This document shows, piece by piece, positions 47,633 to 56,157 of a stretch of DNA of 64,000 nt. The position numbers were made by a program, and so were the translations under genes. A model generated the notes under the pieces. The model saw nothing but the letters and a program-made list of their open reading frames with translations, was not told the origin of the DNA and did no database searches. Origin of the DNA: Priestia endophytica DSM 13796. Lineage in GTDB: Bacteria; Bacillota; Bacilli; Bacillales; Bacillaceae_H. The stretch covers positions 248,001-312,000 of the forward strand of contig NZ_FOXX01000001.1 of NCBI RefSeq assembly GCF_900115845.1. Direction: 5' to 3'. Each line of letters begins with the position of its first letter. The first letter of the stretch is position 1.

Positions 47633-47664
47633 CTCATTCCTCCATATCGTAAGTGAAGAATGAG
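47633..47664 (-). promoter_or_regulatory. Hairpin covering the trpE ribosome-binding site
   Basis: On the minus strand CTCATTCTTC (47655-47664) can pair over all ten positions with GAGGAATGAG (47633-47642, one wobble), around a 12-base loop. It would bury the GGAGG of trpE. B. subtilis has an equivalent hairpin that forms when TRAP binds read-through transcripts and lowers trpE translation. Confidence 0.65.
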
Positions 47665-47697
47665 AACAGTGAGGTGGGTGATGATAAGAGGGATAAT

Positions 47698-47729
47698 AAA
47701 AAAGCCCAAAGTCAAATAAGACTTTAGGC
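47698..47729 (-). terminator. trp attenuator terminator
   Basis: On the minus strand GCCTAAAGTC pairs with GACTTTGGGC (10 bp, one wobble) with loop TTATTT and is followed by TTTTTT. Its 5' arm can instead pair with an upstream antiterminator segment (ATTTGCCTA at 47725-47733 with TAGGTAGAT at 47794-47802), the usual switch of TRAP control. Confidence 0.88.
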
Positions 47730-47748
47730 AAATAGACATTTTGATATA

Positions 47749-47802
47749 CTACTACTCTTCTAACCTCTGCTCTGCTCTCTCTACACTCGTCTCATCTACC
47801 TA
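47749..47802 (-). promoter_or_regulatory. TRAP-binding site in the trp leader (GAG/TAG repeats)
   Basis: About eleven to twelve TAG or GAG triplets spaced by mostly two or three bases are read on the minus strand between 47802 and 47749, starting TAGGTAGATGAGACGAG and ending TAGTAG. This is the classical 11-subunit TRAP target, and mtrB encoding TRAP is in this window. Further triplets occur closer to the promoter at 47820-47860. TRAP bound here would block the overlapping antiterminator. Confidence 0.92.
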
Positions 47803-47870
47803 GTTTATATTCACTTATACTCAGCTCTACAATGTTTCCTTATACTCTCTAAAACTCTAACTTACAGAAC

Positions 47871-47899
47871 ATTCTAATACCTAGAATATTTGCTGTCAA
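47871..47899 (-). promoter_or_regulatory. Sigma-A promoter of the trp operon
   Basis: A perfect TTGACA (47894-47899) and TAGAAT (47871-47876) are exactly 17 bases apart on the minus strand, giving a start near 47864, about 60 bases before the main TRAP triplets and 235 before trpE. It lies just after the aroB stop. Confidence 0.85.
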
Positions 47900-47910
47900 C
47901 CATTAAAACT

Positions 47911-48984
47911 CTATGTTGAAGTCTCAGACAATAGAGATAAAATGGTCTTCTCATCAACTTTCATTAATAAAGGTTCTCCAATTTCCTTTAAAAGAACCAT
48001 GTTAATTTGACCGTGTTGCGCCTTTTTATCAGCTTTCATCTTAGCTACAAGATTGTTCTTATCCAACCCTTGTGGAATATCTGTACGATATCCAAGCTTA
48101 TGTAGCCACTCTTTAAGTTTTTCAAGAGGAAATGTTGTATCAATAAGCTCTTTTCCAATTTCGAAAGCAAAGCACATCCCAATCACAACAGCTTCTCCAT
48201 GAGTAATCTCCCCATATCCAAGCTCTGCTTCAATCGCATGCCCTAGCGTATGACCAAAATTCAAAAAGGCGCGAATACCCGTTTCTTTCTCATCGTTAGC
48301 TACAATTTCAGCTTTTACCTTTATCCCTTCTTTAATAGACTGAATAAGCGTTTCTCCTTTTAAATCTTCAAAAGTAGACACACTAGATTTCAACCAATCA
48401 TAGAAAGTCGTCGAATAAATAAGCGCATGTTTCACCACTTCTGCAAATCCTGAGCGCCATTCTTTTTCACTTAGCGTTTCTAAAAGTGAAATATCATAAA
48501 AAACGGCTTCTGGCTGATGAAAAGCACCAATCATATTTTTGCCCAACTCATGGTTAATCGCTACTTTTCCACCAACTGCGCTATCGTGTGCAAGCAGTGT
48601 TGTTGGAACTTGAATAAACGGAATGCCACGCATATATGTTGCGGCAACAAATCCAGCTAAGTCACCGACAACTCCGCCGCCAAATGCGATAATGAGTGAT
48701 TGACGATCAAGACCGTGTTCAAGGGCAAAGGTTTGAACATTATAAAAATGCTCAAACGATTTTGCTCCTTCTCCACTTGGCAAAATATACGAAAGAGCTT
48801 GATTAGGAAGCTCTTTCATCAGCGCCTTGCCATGATGTTTATAAACCGTTTCATCTGAGATAACAAGGATGTTAGAAACTGACGGACATACATCTTCAAT
48901 GACGCTGTGTAAGTTTTCTAATATACGTTCACCAAAATAAACGGGATACTTTTTAGACGCTGTTTTTATCTGCAGGGATTCCAT
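47911..48984 (-). CDS. aroB: 3-dehydroquinate synthase
   Basis: AroB converts DAHP to 3-dehydroquinate with NAD+ and a divalent metal. It shows the NAD-binding AFGGGVVGDLAGFVAATYMRG (with PTTLLAHDSAVGGK following) and metal ligands in ALIYS and NFGHTLGHAIE. Length 357 (362 in B. subtilis). It starts at a TAATG overlap with the aroC stop. In B. subtilis aroH follows; here the trp promoter follows directly. Confidence 0.97.
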   Translation of the reverse strand: MESLQIKTASKKYPVYFGERILENLHSVIEDVCPSVSNILVISDETVYKHHGKALMKELPNQALSYILPSGEGAKSFEHFYNVQTFALEHGLDRQSLIIAFGGGVVGDLAGFVAATYMRGIPFIQVPTTLLAHDSAVGGKVAINHELGKNMIGAFHQPEAVFYDISLLETLSEKEWRSGFAEVVKHALIYSTTFYDWLKSSVSTFEDLKGETLIQSIKEGIKVKAEIVANDEKETGIRAFLNFGHTLGHAIEAELGYGEITHGEAVVIGMCFAFEIGKELIDTTFPLEKLKEWLHKLGYRTDIPQGLDKNNLVAKMKADKKAQHGQINMVLLKEIGEPLLMKVDEKTILSLLSETST

Positions 48985-50156
48985 TAAAATTCTCCTGCAT
49001 AGCTTTTTAAGCGCTCAATATTTTCTTTAATAAGATCCATACGGTCATGACCAAATTGCTCTACAATTGCATTTGCTACTTCCCATGCTACAACAGCTTC
49101 TGCTACCACACTTGCTGCTGGAACCGCGCAGCTATCTGAACGCTCAATGCTTGCTGAAAAAGGCTCTTTCGTATCAATGTCAACACTTTGCAATGGCTTA
49201 TAAAGCGTCGGGATTGGCTTCATTACGCCGCGTACAACAAGAGGCATTCCAGTCGTCATTCCGCCTTCTAGACCACCTAAGTTGTTGCTTCCTCTTGTAT
49301 ATCCTTCTTCTTCATTCCAAAGAATTTCATCGTGAACTTTGCTTCCAGGCAAACGGGCTGCTTCGAAACCAATTCCAAACTCAACGCCTTTAAATGCGTT
49401 AATGCTAACAATCGCTGCAGCAATTTTAGAATCCAGTTTGCGATCGTATTGAACGTAGCTTCCAACACCTGGTGGGAGACCTTCAATAATCACTTCGACG
49501 ATTCCACCTATAGAATCTCCGTTTTCTTTTGCACTATCAATAGCACTCATCATTTCCTGCTCTACGCTTTGATCAAAGCAACGTACAGGAGATTCATTTG
49601 TACGATTTTTTAGCTCATTTAAATTTTTATATTGAGGAGGATTTGCTCGAACTCCGCCGATTTCTAGAACGTGTGATGCAACATTAATACCTAATTCACT
49701 TAAAATCTTTTTCGCTACAGCTCCAGCTGCAACACGTACTGTTGTTTCACGAGCAGAAGAACGTTCAAGAACATTACGTAAATCACGGTGACCATATTTC
49801 ATTCCACCAATAAGGTCAGCATGTCCTGGACGTGGACGCGTAATTTTTCTTTTTACTTCTTCCTTCTCTTCTTCTGAAATTTCTTCAATGCCCATAATTT
49901 TAGTCCAATGCTTCCAGTCGTTGTTTTCAACAACAAGCGTAATCGGAGAACCTAGCGTTGAAGCGTGACGAACACCGCTTAAAATCTCTACTTCGTCTGT
50001 TTCAATCTGCATTCTTCGTCCGCGGCCATAGCCTTTTTGACGGCGTGCTAAGTCTTCATTGATATCTTCAGCCTTCAATGGAAGATTTGAAGGCACTCCT
50101 TCTAGAATTGTAGTTAGTTGGGGTCCATGTGACTCTCCAGCAGTTAAGTATCTCAT
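48984..50156 (-). CDS. aroC: Chorismate synthase (aroF in B. subtilis naming)
   Basis: AroC eliminates phosphate from EPSP to give chorismate, using reduced FMN. Signatures include [21 protein letters not shown] near the start in part, [25 protein letters not shown] and [13 protein letters not shown]-like [10 protein letters not shown], and [17 protein letters not shown] near the end. Length 390 matches B. subtilis. It forms an overlapping pair with aroB upstream of the trp promoter, so chorismate supply and tryptophan synthesis are adjacent. Confidence 0.97.
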   Translation of the reverse strand: MRYLTAGESHGPQLTTILEGVPSNLPLKAEDINEDLARRQKGYGRGRRMQIETDEVEILSGVRHASTLGSPITLVVENNDWKHWTKIMGIEEISEEEKEEVKRKITRPRPGHADLIGGMKYGHRDLRNVLERSSARETTVRVAAGAVAKKILSELGINVASHVLEIGGVRANPPQYKNLNELKNRTNESPVRCFDQSVEQEMMSAIDSAKENGDSIGGIVEVIIEGLPPGVGSYVQYDRKLDSKIAAAIVSINAFKGVEFGIGFEAARLPGSKVHDEILWNEEEGYTRGSNNLGGLEGGMTTGMPLVVRGVMKPIPTLYKPLQSVDIDTKEPFSASIERSDSCAVPAASVVAEAVVAWEVANAIVEQFGHDRMDLIKENIERLKSYAGEF

Positions 50157-50322
50157 CTTACTCCTCCGTCTATTATGTTTGTTTAATAAAAAATTTTCTG
50201 TTGTGTATGACTATAACACAAAAATTTGGATTGTGGAACGTAAACTTTAACGCTTTTAAGCTCTAAAGTATTTTCAATTAAAAATTATTAATGATTTTCA
50301 AACTGTAGTCTATCTTTTTTCT

Positions 50323-51093
50323 TTATTCTTTGCGATAAAAAAAGGGACGGGAACACGTTAACCCATAAGAGCTCGTATTAAAGATTTGTTCAGTACTTCC
50401 GACGAACAAAACTCCTCCTTTTTTTAAAGATTGACTCATTTTCTCATACAGAGCATGCTTTGCTACATCTGTAAAATAAATCAAAACATTTCGACAAACA
50501 ATAAGATCATAGTTGCTCTGAAAAGGGTCTTGAAGAAGATCATGTTTTTTAAATACAACCGTATTTTTAATGTCTTCGCTAATATAATAAAGTCCTTCTC
50601 TATATGTAAAATACTTTGTTTTCATATGTAAGGGGAGTTCCTGTAGTTCTCTCTCTCCATAAACACCTTTTCTTGCTTTCCTTAACACTGTTTCATCAAT
50701 ATCTGTTGCTAAAATACGAATACTTTTTAATGGTAAAAACTGAGCTAAGATCATTGCAATTGTATATGGCTCTTCACCTGTCGAACATGCTGCACTCCAA
50801 ATTTTTAAGGAGTGCTTTTTCTGAAGCATTGGAACTAAAATTTGCTTCTCTAGCTCCACCCATTTACTTCCGTTTCGATAAAATTCAGAAACATTAATTG
50901 TAAAACGATCTAGGAATTCTTGTAAAAGCTCATTTTTCTCACATAATGCTCTATAAAAATCCATAAAAGAAGAAGCGTGACGTTTCTGATAAAGAGATGT
51001 TAGCCGCCTTTTCATTTGGGGTTCTTTGTATAGTGATAAATCAATCCCTGTTTTCTTTTTGATGTTAAATATAAACTGCTCGTAGTCATTCAC
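50323..51093 (-). CDS. cheR: Chemotaxis protein methyltransferase CheR
   Basis: CheR methylates glutamates on chemoreceptors using S-adenosylmethionine. An N-terminal helical domain (YKEPQMKRRLTSLYQKR) is followed by the SAM domain with FYRNGSKWVELE, IWSAACSTGEEPYTIAM and ATDIDETVLRKA, then LIVCRNVLIYFT and FVGSTEQIF. I use the GTG at 51091-51093, six bases after AAGGGTG, giving 256 residues, equal to B. subtilis. It sits between ndk and aroC as in B. subtilis, away from other chemotaxis genes. Confidence 0.95.
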   Translation of the reverse strand: MNDYEQFIFNIKKKTGIDLSLYKEPQMKRRLTSLYQKRHASSFMDFYRALCEKNELLQEFLDRFTINVSEFYRNGSKWVELEKQILVPMLQKKHSLKIWSAACSTGEEPYTIAMILAQFLPLKSIRILATDIDETVLRKARKGVYGERELQELPLHMKTKYFTYREGLYYISEDIKNTVVFKKHDLLQDPFQSNYDLIVCRNVLIYFTDVAKHALYEKMSQSLKKGGVLFVGSTEQIFNTSSYGLTCSRPFFYRKE

Positions 51094-51150
51094 CTTATTC
51101 ACCCTTACTTCTTTACCTTTACCAAATTAGCTTCATATCTATTAGAATAT

Positions 51151-51174
51151 AAAAAAAGCTAGCATAATGCTAGC
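51151..51174 (-). terminator. Intrinsic terminator at the end of ndk
   Basis: GCTAGC ATTAT GCTAGC (extended by flanking pairs) followed by seven T on the minus strand. It overlaps the last bases of ndk and its stop codon. Confidence 0.82.
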
Positions 51175-51622
51175 CTTCATACACCCAATCATTTATTAGT
51201 TTCGTATAATTAACAAGCTCGCTTTCGTTAAAAAACAGCGAGATTTCTCGTGTAGCGCTTTCATTTGAATCTGAACCATGAACAACATTTTTAGCAACCT
51301 GCAGGCCGTAATCTCCTCGGATTGTGCCAACCTCTGCTTCAGCAGGATTTGTCTTTCCTAGCATCTTTCTAGCAACTGTTACAGCATTTTCGCCTTCCCA
51401 AACCATCGCAAAAACAGGGGAAGATGTAATAAAGTCAACAAGTTCTCCAAAAAACGGCTTCTCTTTATGTTCTTTATAATGTTCTTTAGCTAAGTCTTCT
51501 GACACGTTCATAAGTTTTGCTCCAACTAATTGGAAACCCTTTTTTTCAAAACGTGTGACAACATCACCAACAATATTACGCTGTACTCCATCAGGTTTTA
51601 CCATAATAAATGTTCTTTCCAT
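51170..51622 (-). CDS. ndk: Nucleoside diphosphate kinase
   Basis: Ndk balances nucleoside triphosphates by phosphate transfer through a histidine. It begins [16 protein letters not shown] and has the active-site motif [16 protein letters not shown] with the phosphorylated His (about residue 115). Length 150 (148 in B. subtilis). I choose the ATG at 51620-51622 following GGGTGGAG; a GTG three codons upstream lies in the ribosome site. It follows hepT. Confidence 0.97.
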   Translation of the reverse strand: MERTFIMVKPDGVQRNIVGDVVTRFEKKGFQLVGAKLMNVSEDLAKEHYKEHKEKPFFGELVDFITSSPVFAMVWEGENAVTVARKMLGKTNPAEAEVGTIRGDYGLQVAKNVVHGSDSNESATREISLFFNESELVNYTKLINDWVYEG

Positions 51623-51718
51623 AATCTCCACCCTTTATGTACTTTATGAAAACGCAAACATCACAAGTGAATAATATCACTAATTCAGAATTTTTACAAC
51701 AGTAGGGTGGAGAAGTTA

Positions 51719-52681
51719 TTAGAATTTTCTTTTTCCGATAAACTTTGCAAGCTTATTGTACGTATTTTTCGCTTTGCTTGGTGGAAGCTCATTTAAAACC
51801 GTAAGTGCTTTATCAAGATACATATCGCTCACTTTCGTCGCTTTTTCAATTGCTCCACATTTTTTTATTTCTTCAATGATAATTGAAATACGCTCATGTT
51901 CTCCTTCAAAAAGCTTTTCAACTTGTTCTCTCATGCCTGGTACTTCTAATGCATAAAGAGTTGGAAGAGTAATATTTCCTTGTAAAAGATCACTTCCAGC
52001 TGGTTTACCAAGCTGTTTTTCCGAAGATGTAAAGTCTAAAATATCATCGGTAATTTGAAACGACATACCCACATAATATCCGAACCAATAAAGACGCTCA
52101 TGAATACTTTTGTCTGCTCCTGCTGCAATAGCACCAAGCTGACAGCTCACAGCAATAAGCAATGCTGTTTTTCGCTTGATCCGTCTGAAGTACGTACGGA
52201 AATTTTGTTGTAAATCATATTTATCTTTAATTTGCTCAATCTCGCCTAAACATACTTCTACAATAGCATGTGAGAGCACTTTATGAGCTTCAACATCCGG
52301 GATCTTCGTCATTAATTCCAAAGAGCGCCCAAGAATATAGTCCCCTGTATACATTGCAATTCGATTATCCCATTTGGCTTTAATTGTAGGCTGCCCGCGA
52401 CGTACGTCTGAATCATCAACAACGTCATCGTGAACAAGAGATGCCATATGAATAAGTTCAAGTGCCATAGCTACATTCTTGATATTTTCGATATCATAGT
52501 CGCCAAACTTTGCTCCTAGCAATACAAAAACAGGACGAATTCGTTTTCCTCCTGCTTGTAAAAGCTGAAGAGAAGCCTCTGAAATAATGGACGTGTTTTC
52601 TTTTTCAATGGCTTCTTCTAGCTCTTTTTCAATTCGAGAAATATCTCCATGTAAAAAGGCATATATCATTTGTAATTTCAT
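51719..52681 (-). CDS. hepT: Heptaprenyl diphosphate synthase component II
   Basis: HepT is the catalytic subunit of the enzyme that makes the C35 side chain of menaquinone-7 from farnesyl and isopentenyl diphosphates. It has both aspartate-rich motifs of prenyl synthases, DDVVDD (about 84-89) and DDILD, as well as GGKRIRPVFVLL. The ATG at 52679-52681 gives 320 residues. It works with HepS, encoded two genes upstream; menG lies between, and fni in the same window makes the substrate isomers. Confidence 0.95.
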   Translation of the reverse strand: MKLQMIYAFLHGDISRIEKELEEAIEKENTSIISEASLQLLQAGGKRIRPVFVLLGAKFGDYDIENIKNVAMALELIHMASLVHDDVVDDSDVRRGQPTIKAKWDNRIAMYTGDYILGRSLELMTKIPDVEAHKVLSHAIVEVCLGEIEQIKDKYDLQQNFRTYFRRIKRKTALLIAVSCQLGAIAAGADKSIHERLYWFGYYVGMSFQITDDILDFTSSEKQLGKPAGSDLLQGNITLPTLYALEVPGMREQVEKLFEGEHERISIIIEEIKKCGAIEKATKVSDMYLDKALTVLNELPPSKAKNTYNKLAKFIGKRKF

Positions 52682-52727
52682 TCTTTTCACCTTTTAAACA
52701 AATTTCATCGAAATAGCGTTGATGATG

Positions 52728-53429
52728 TTATTTAATCCCCATATGCATTGCAGCAGCTCCGCCTGCATACGCTTTGATATTGATTTTCTCAAAACCTGCT
52801 TCTTCAAATAAACGTTTGAGGGCGCGTCGATCTGGAAAATCTTTTGCTGATTCTTGAAGCCATGAATATTCCTCGTAGCTTTTAGCGAACAGCTTTCCAA
52901 AGAGCGGCATAATTCGCTTAAAGTAAAAGTAATAAAGCTGGCGATACCCAATTAATGTTGGCTGAGATGTTTCTAAACAAACGGCCTTGCCCTCTGGCTT
53001 CAATACACGGTGCATTTCTTTTAATACTTGTAAATAGTCAGGAACGTTTCTAAGACCAAAGCCAATTGTGACATAGTCAAAGCTATTATCCTCAAAAGGC
53101 AGATCCATTGCATTACCATGAATAAGAGAAACGTTAGCATATGGAGAAGCTTTTACTTTCTTCTCACCAATTGAAAGCATATTTTGACTAAAATCAAGAC
53201 CTACTGCTTCCCCTTGTTCTCCGACAGCTTCAGCCATAGCAAGCGTCCAATCCGCTGTACCACAGCAAACATCTAAAGAACGAGATCCTTTTTTTACATT
53301 CATGCGTTTCATCGTATCTTTTCGCCATAGCTTATGCTGACGAAAACTAATGACCGAGTTCATTTGATCATAGTGTTCTGAGATGTTTTCGAATACTTTA
53401 TGAACGCGTTCTTCTTTAGATTCTCGCAT
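52728..53429 (-). CDS. menG: Demethylmenaquinone methyltransferase (MenG/MenH/UbiE family)
   Basis: The enzyme methylates demethylmenaquinone in the last step of menaquinone synthesis. SAM motifs are [17 protein letters not shown] (about 52-68) and [13 protein letters not shown], with the UbiE signatures [20 protein letters not shown] and [15 protein letters not shown]. Length 233 matches B. subtilis (called menH there). It overlaps hepS by 14 bases and precedes hepT, so side-chain and methylation steps are cotranscribed. Confidence 0.96.
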   Translation of the reverse strand: MRESKEERVHKVFENISEHYDQMNSVISFRQHKLWRKDTMKRMNVKKGSRSLDVCCGTADWTLAMAEAVGEQGEAVGLDFSQNMLSIGEKKVKASPYANVSLIHGNAMDLPFEDNSFDYVTIGFGLRNVPDYLQVLKEMHRVLKPEGKAVCLETSQPTLIGYRQLYYFYFKRIMPLFGKLFAKSYEEYSWLQESAKDFPDRRALKRLFEEAGFEKINIKAYAGGAAAMHMGIK

Positions 53430-54213
53430 CGTTTACCCTTCTTCCCATACTCGTTTCATGAATTAAAAGTGATTTTATATATTTTTTCATTTCCTCACTT
53501 TTTGTAAACTCGTCTCCATCAATAAGAGCGTTTCGATTCGTTTCTATATAGGAATCGAGCATTGCTATTCCTTCACGCTTATTAATCGAATTTCTTTTCA
53601 TATATCTTTTAAACGTTTCTGTAAAAAGCGTTTTTTCATCATTCAGCAAACATTGCTTCTCATATAAAAAGCGCTTTGTTAATAAGACATTTAAAAAGAG
53701 CTTTGTCCATTTCGGCTGCTCAAAATATTCCGTTAGAGCTGTAAACACAGCAGTTTCAATTAATGTGAAGTGATGAATCATCTCTTCTAGCGTTTTGACT
53801 TCATTTCTATATAAAAACATCTTTGATATATTAGTTTTTTTAATTGCTGTAGCAAGACGTTGAATAAACGTAATATCACCTGCTTGTGAAAGCAGAAAAT
53901 AGTACAAACCGCTGTAATAATCCCCAGCAAGAACTGTTAACTGTCGTTCTTTTTCAAGCGACGTATCACTAGGAAGTTGTTGAGTGGAGACTAAGTCATG
54001 GGTGTCCAATGCAAATTGCACAAGCATAACGGACACAGCATGTGCATGCAACGGCTTTTCCGCTGTTGAAAACGGCTCTAGAAAAGAACATAAAAGCAAC
54101 AGCTTATCTTCATCAATGCTCGGAGTTGAAATTATGTTCTTCATGTATTTATGTTGTAACTTATTTGTAAGCTGCTCTTTTACGTCCTCTATAAATTCCA
54201 AGATGTTGGACAC
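53416..54213 (-). CDS. hepS: Heptaprenyl diphosphate synthase component I
   Basis: HepS is the non-catalytic subunit that sets product length with HepT. Conserved segments are [30 protein letters not shown] and [21 protein letters not shown] prefer the GTG at 54211-54213, six bases after AAGGGTG (265 residues); an ATG nine codons upstream has no ribosome site. The C-terminal half is divergent from B. subtilis, as is usual for this protein. Upstream lies the mtrB terminator. Confidence 0.9.
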   Translation of the reverse strand: MSNILEFIEDVKEQLTNKLQHKYMKNIISTPSIDEDKLLLLCSFLEPFSTAEKPLHAHAVSVMLVQFALDTHDLVSTQQLPSDTSLEKERQLTVLAGDYYSGLYYFLLSQAGDITFIQRLATAIKKTNISKMFLYRNEVKTLEEMIHHFTLIETAVFTALTEYFEQPKWTKLFLNVLLTKRFLYEKQCLLNDEKTLFTETFKRYMKRNSINKREGIAMLDSYIETNRNALIDGDEFTKSEEMKKYIKSLLIHETSMGRRVNDARI

Positions 54214-54371
54214 ATCAATCACCCTTTGTCTCCCTTTCATTATTCATTATTCTTTTCGATAATCGTTCAAAATAGACAACGTCAATTATAACACAAGTTT
54301 TTCGTAAAAAAACGGTTAATTTTACAATGCTTTTCAAACGTTCTCGTTTTCAAAAAACAGATAGTATATAT

Positions 54372-54396
54372 AAAGAAAAGCAGGAAACTTCCTGCT
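54372..54396 (-). terminator. Intrinsic terminator after mtrB
   Basis: AGCAGGA with TCCTGCT around a short loop, followed by TTTCTTT on the minus strand, about 86 bases after the mtrB stop. Confidence 0.7.
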
Positions 54397-54482
54397 CATC
54401 TTTGCGTTTATTCCTAATTCTAGTCTAGGAAATATTCTACTTTTTTAAACAGACTTACGCTTGCTTGAGACGTAATATAAGC

Positions 54483-54707
54483 TTACTTTTTCGCCTCTGA
54501 TTCCACTTCTCCATGTTGAGACTGGATAATCGCTTTTCCACGAACTTTAATAGCTGACGTATGCTCTGTAAACTGAGCAATCATAACTTCACCTTTATCC
54601 AGTTTTTCTGAATGATGAAATCTCGTATCAGATCCTCTTGTTAATCCGATTACGTTTACTCCATCTTCCTCTGCTTTAATAACGATATATTCCGCTGGTT
54701 TTGACAT
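54483..54707 (-). CDS. mtrB: Tryptophan RNA-binding attenuation protein TRAP
   Basis: TRAP forms an 11-subunit ring that, with bound tryptophan, wraps GAG/UAG-repeat RNA. The conserved core is [20 protein letters not shown] and [17 protein letters not shown], which includes the Lys and Arg residues that contact RNA and the Thr residues around tryptophan. Length 74 from the ATG at 54705-54707 (75 in B. subtilis); six extra codons upstream overlap the AGGAG site. Its clear target is the trp leader at 47749-47802. It is 21 bases after folE, as in the mtrAB operon. Confidence 0.96.
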   Translation of the reverse strand: MSKPAEYIVIKAEEDGVNVIGLTRGSDTRFHHSEKLDKGEVMIAQFTEHTSAIKVRGKAIIQSQHGEVESEAKK

Positions 54708-54728
54708 ACTCCTAGCTCCTCTCACTCT

Positions 54729-55301
54729 TTACGATTTAATTAATGATAGCACTTCAGCACGAGCAGCTGCATCTGATTCAAGTATGCCTCTTACAGCTGA
54801 AGTAACCGTTTTTGAGCCTGGCTTCTTCACACCGCGCATCGTCATACACATATGTTCTGCTTCGACAACGACCATAACACCGTGTGGATCTAATGATTCA
54901 ACAATTGAGTTTGCAATGGTTGACGTGATGCGTTCTTGAAGCTGAGGACGTTTCGCAACCGCTTCAACAGCGCGAGCAAGCTTACTAAGCCCTGTCACTC
55001 TTCCTCCACGCGGGATATAAGCGATATGGGCTTTTCCATAGAAAGGAACAAGATGATGTTCACACATCGAGTAAAACGGAATATCTTTGACAAGTACAAG
55101 CTCTTCGTGATCTTCACCAAAAACTGTTTTGAAATGTTCTTTTGGATCTTCTTTTAGTCCAGAAAAAACTTCTTCATACATTTTCGCAACGCGCTTTGGT
55201 GTATCAAGTAGTCCTTCTCTGTTTGGATCTTCTCCAATTGCTTCTAAAATGAGCCGAACCGCATGCTCAATTTGTTCTTTGTTAACATTCTGTTCTGCCA
55301 T
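54729..55301 (-). CDS. folE: GTP cyclohydrolase I (MtrA)
   Basis: FolE makes 7,8-dihydroneopterin triphosphate, the first step of folate synthesis. The zinc site [21 protein letters not shown] (in part) with Cys and His, [20 protein letters not shown] and [16 protein letters not shown] with the second Cys are present, so this is the zinc-dependent FolE1 type. The ATG at 55299-55301 follows GGAGG and gives 190 residues, equal to B. subtilis. It leads the folE-mtrB pair. Confidence 0.97.
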   Translation of the reverse strand: MAEQNVNKEQIEHAVRLILEAIGEDPNREGLLDTPKRVAKMYEEVFSGLKEDPKEHFKTVFGEDHEELVLVKDIPFYSMCEHHLVPFYGKAHIAYIPRGGRVTGLSKLARAVEAVAKRPQLQERITSTIANSIVESLDPHGVMVVVEAEHMCMTMRGVKKPGSKTVTSAVRGILESDAAARAEVLSLIKS

Positions 55302-55445
55302 AAAACTAGCCTCCATTATATTCGGTCAATGACGTTCAGTCGTCATTCATATTTATCATAAACTTTGCTTTATGGAAGCAAAGTTGGTTTTAAGAGGATA
55401 AAGAGATAATTCCAAACAAAATTCTAGCATACGGAACACCCAAAG

Positions 55446-55480
55446 GCAAAAAAGAAAGGTCGCCTATTAAGCGACCTTTC
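55446..55480 (-). terminator. Intrinsic terminator after hbs
   Basis: A perfect 10-bp stem (GAAAGGTCGC and complement) with a 7-base loop, followed on the minus strand by TTTTTTGCC, 25 bases after the hbs stop. Confidence 0.9.
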
Positions 55481-55504
55481 TAAGCTCTTGTTAATATGTA
55501 ATGT

Positions 55505-55777
55505 TTATTTAACAGCATCTTTAAGAGCTTTACCTGGTTTGAACGCTGGTACTTTGCTCGCTGGAATTTCAATCTCATCCCCAGTTTGTGGATTACGACC
55601 TTTACGAGCAGCGCGCTCACGTACTTCAAAGTTACCAAAGCCAATCAGTTGAACTTTGTCACCTTCTTTTAACGCATCTAGAATTGTATCAAAAACAGCA
55701 TCAACTGCTTTTGTAGCATCCTTCTTTGAAAGCTCGCTAGCTTCTGCAACTGTATTGATTAAATCTGTCTTATTCAC
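55505..55777 (-). CDS. hbs: DNA-binding protein HU (HBsu)
   Basis: HU is the main histone-like nucleoid protein and is essential in B. subtilis. The sequence shows the helical N-terminal part with [20 protein letters not shown] and the DNA-binding arm signature [21 protein letters not shown] with the intercalating Pro. I use the GTG at 55775-55777, six bases after GGAGGTG, giving 90 residues (92 in B. subtilis). A leader of some 350 bases to spoIVA lies upstream. Confidence 0.97.
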   Translation of the reverse strand: MNKTDLINTVAEASELSKKDATKAVDAVFDTILDALKEGDKVQLIGFGNFEVRERAARKGRNPQTGDEIEIPASKVPAFKPGKALKDAVK

Positions 55778-56123
55778 GCTATTCACCTCCTCCCAAAAAG
55801 GATAATGAATCCATCGATCTCTTGTAAGAGATATCGTAACATTCCTAGTCCTTATTTCATTTCTTTACATATTACTCAAACTTTATACGTTAGAATCCTC
55901 TTGTTTCGTTAATATGCCTACATCATAAAGGATTCATTAATAAAATGCAATGGTTTCACAGTATGTTCCATTGGCTTAGGCATATCTTGCTCGCTATGTC
56001 TTTTAAAAGATTAACATATCGTATATTGGTAATCAAGCGAAAAGTTATGAACAATGCTAGGTTTTCTCTATGAATAATCCAAAAGACTTAGCCCATTTTA
56101 AGAGATTCTTATTAAATCAACGC
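55778..56123. other. Long AT-rich leader/promoter region of hbs, no gene seen
   Basis: No supported frame on either strand. A 16-base near-palindrome (ATCTCT TGTA AGAGAT, 55817-55832) lies about 40 bases before the start codon and could form a hairpin in the hbs leader. TTGATT near 56032-56037 could be a -35 box, but the matching -10 is poor. B. subtilis hbs has two promoters in a similarly long region. Confidence 0.45.
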
Positions 56124-56151
56124 AAAAAAGAGAGGATATCCTCTCTTTTTT
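56124..56151 (-). terminator. Intrinsic terminator after spoIVA
   Basis: A perfect 28-base palindrome (AAAAAAGAGAGGAT and complement) lies six bases after the spoIVA stop and ends in T on the minus strand; by symmetry it could act in both directions. Confidence 0.88.
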
Positions 56152-56157
56152 GTTAGT

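Noticed and set aside
47698-47910. T-box or tryptophan codon leader peptide controlling trpE
   Set aside because: No specifier loop, T-box sequence or Trp-rich leader frame is visible; the GAG/TAG repeats explain the control.
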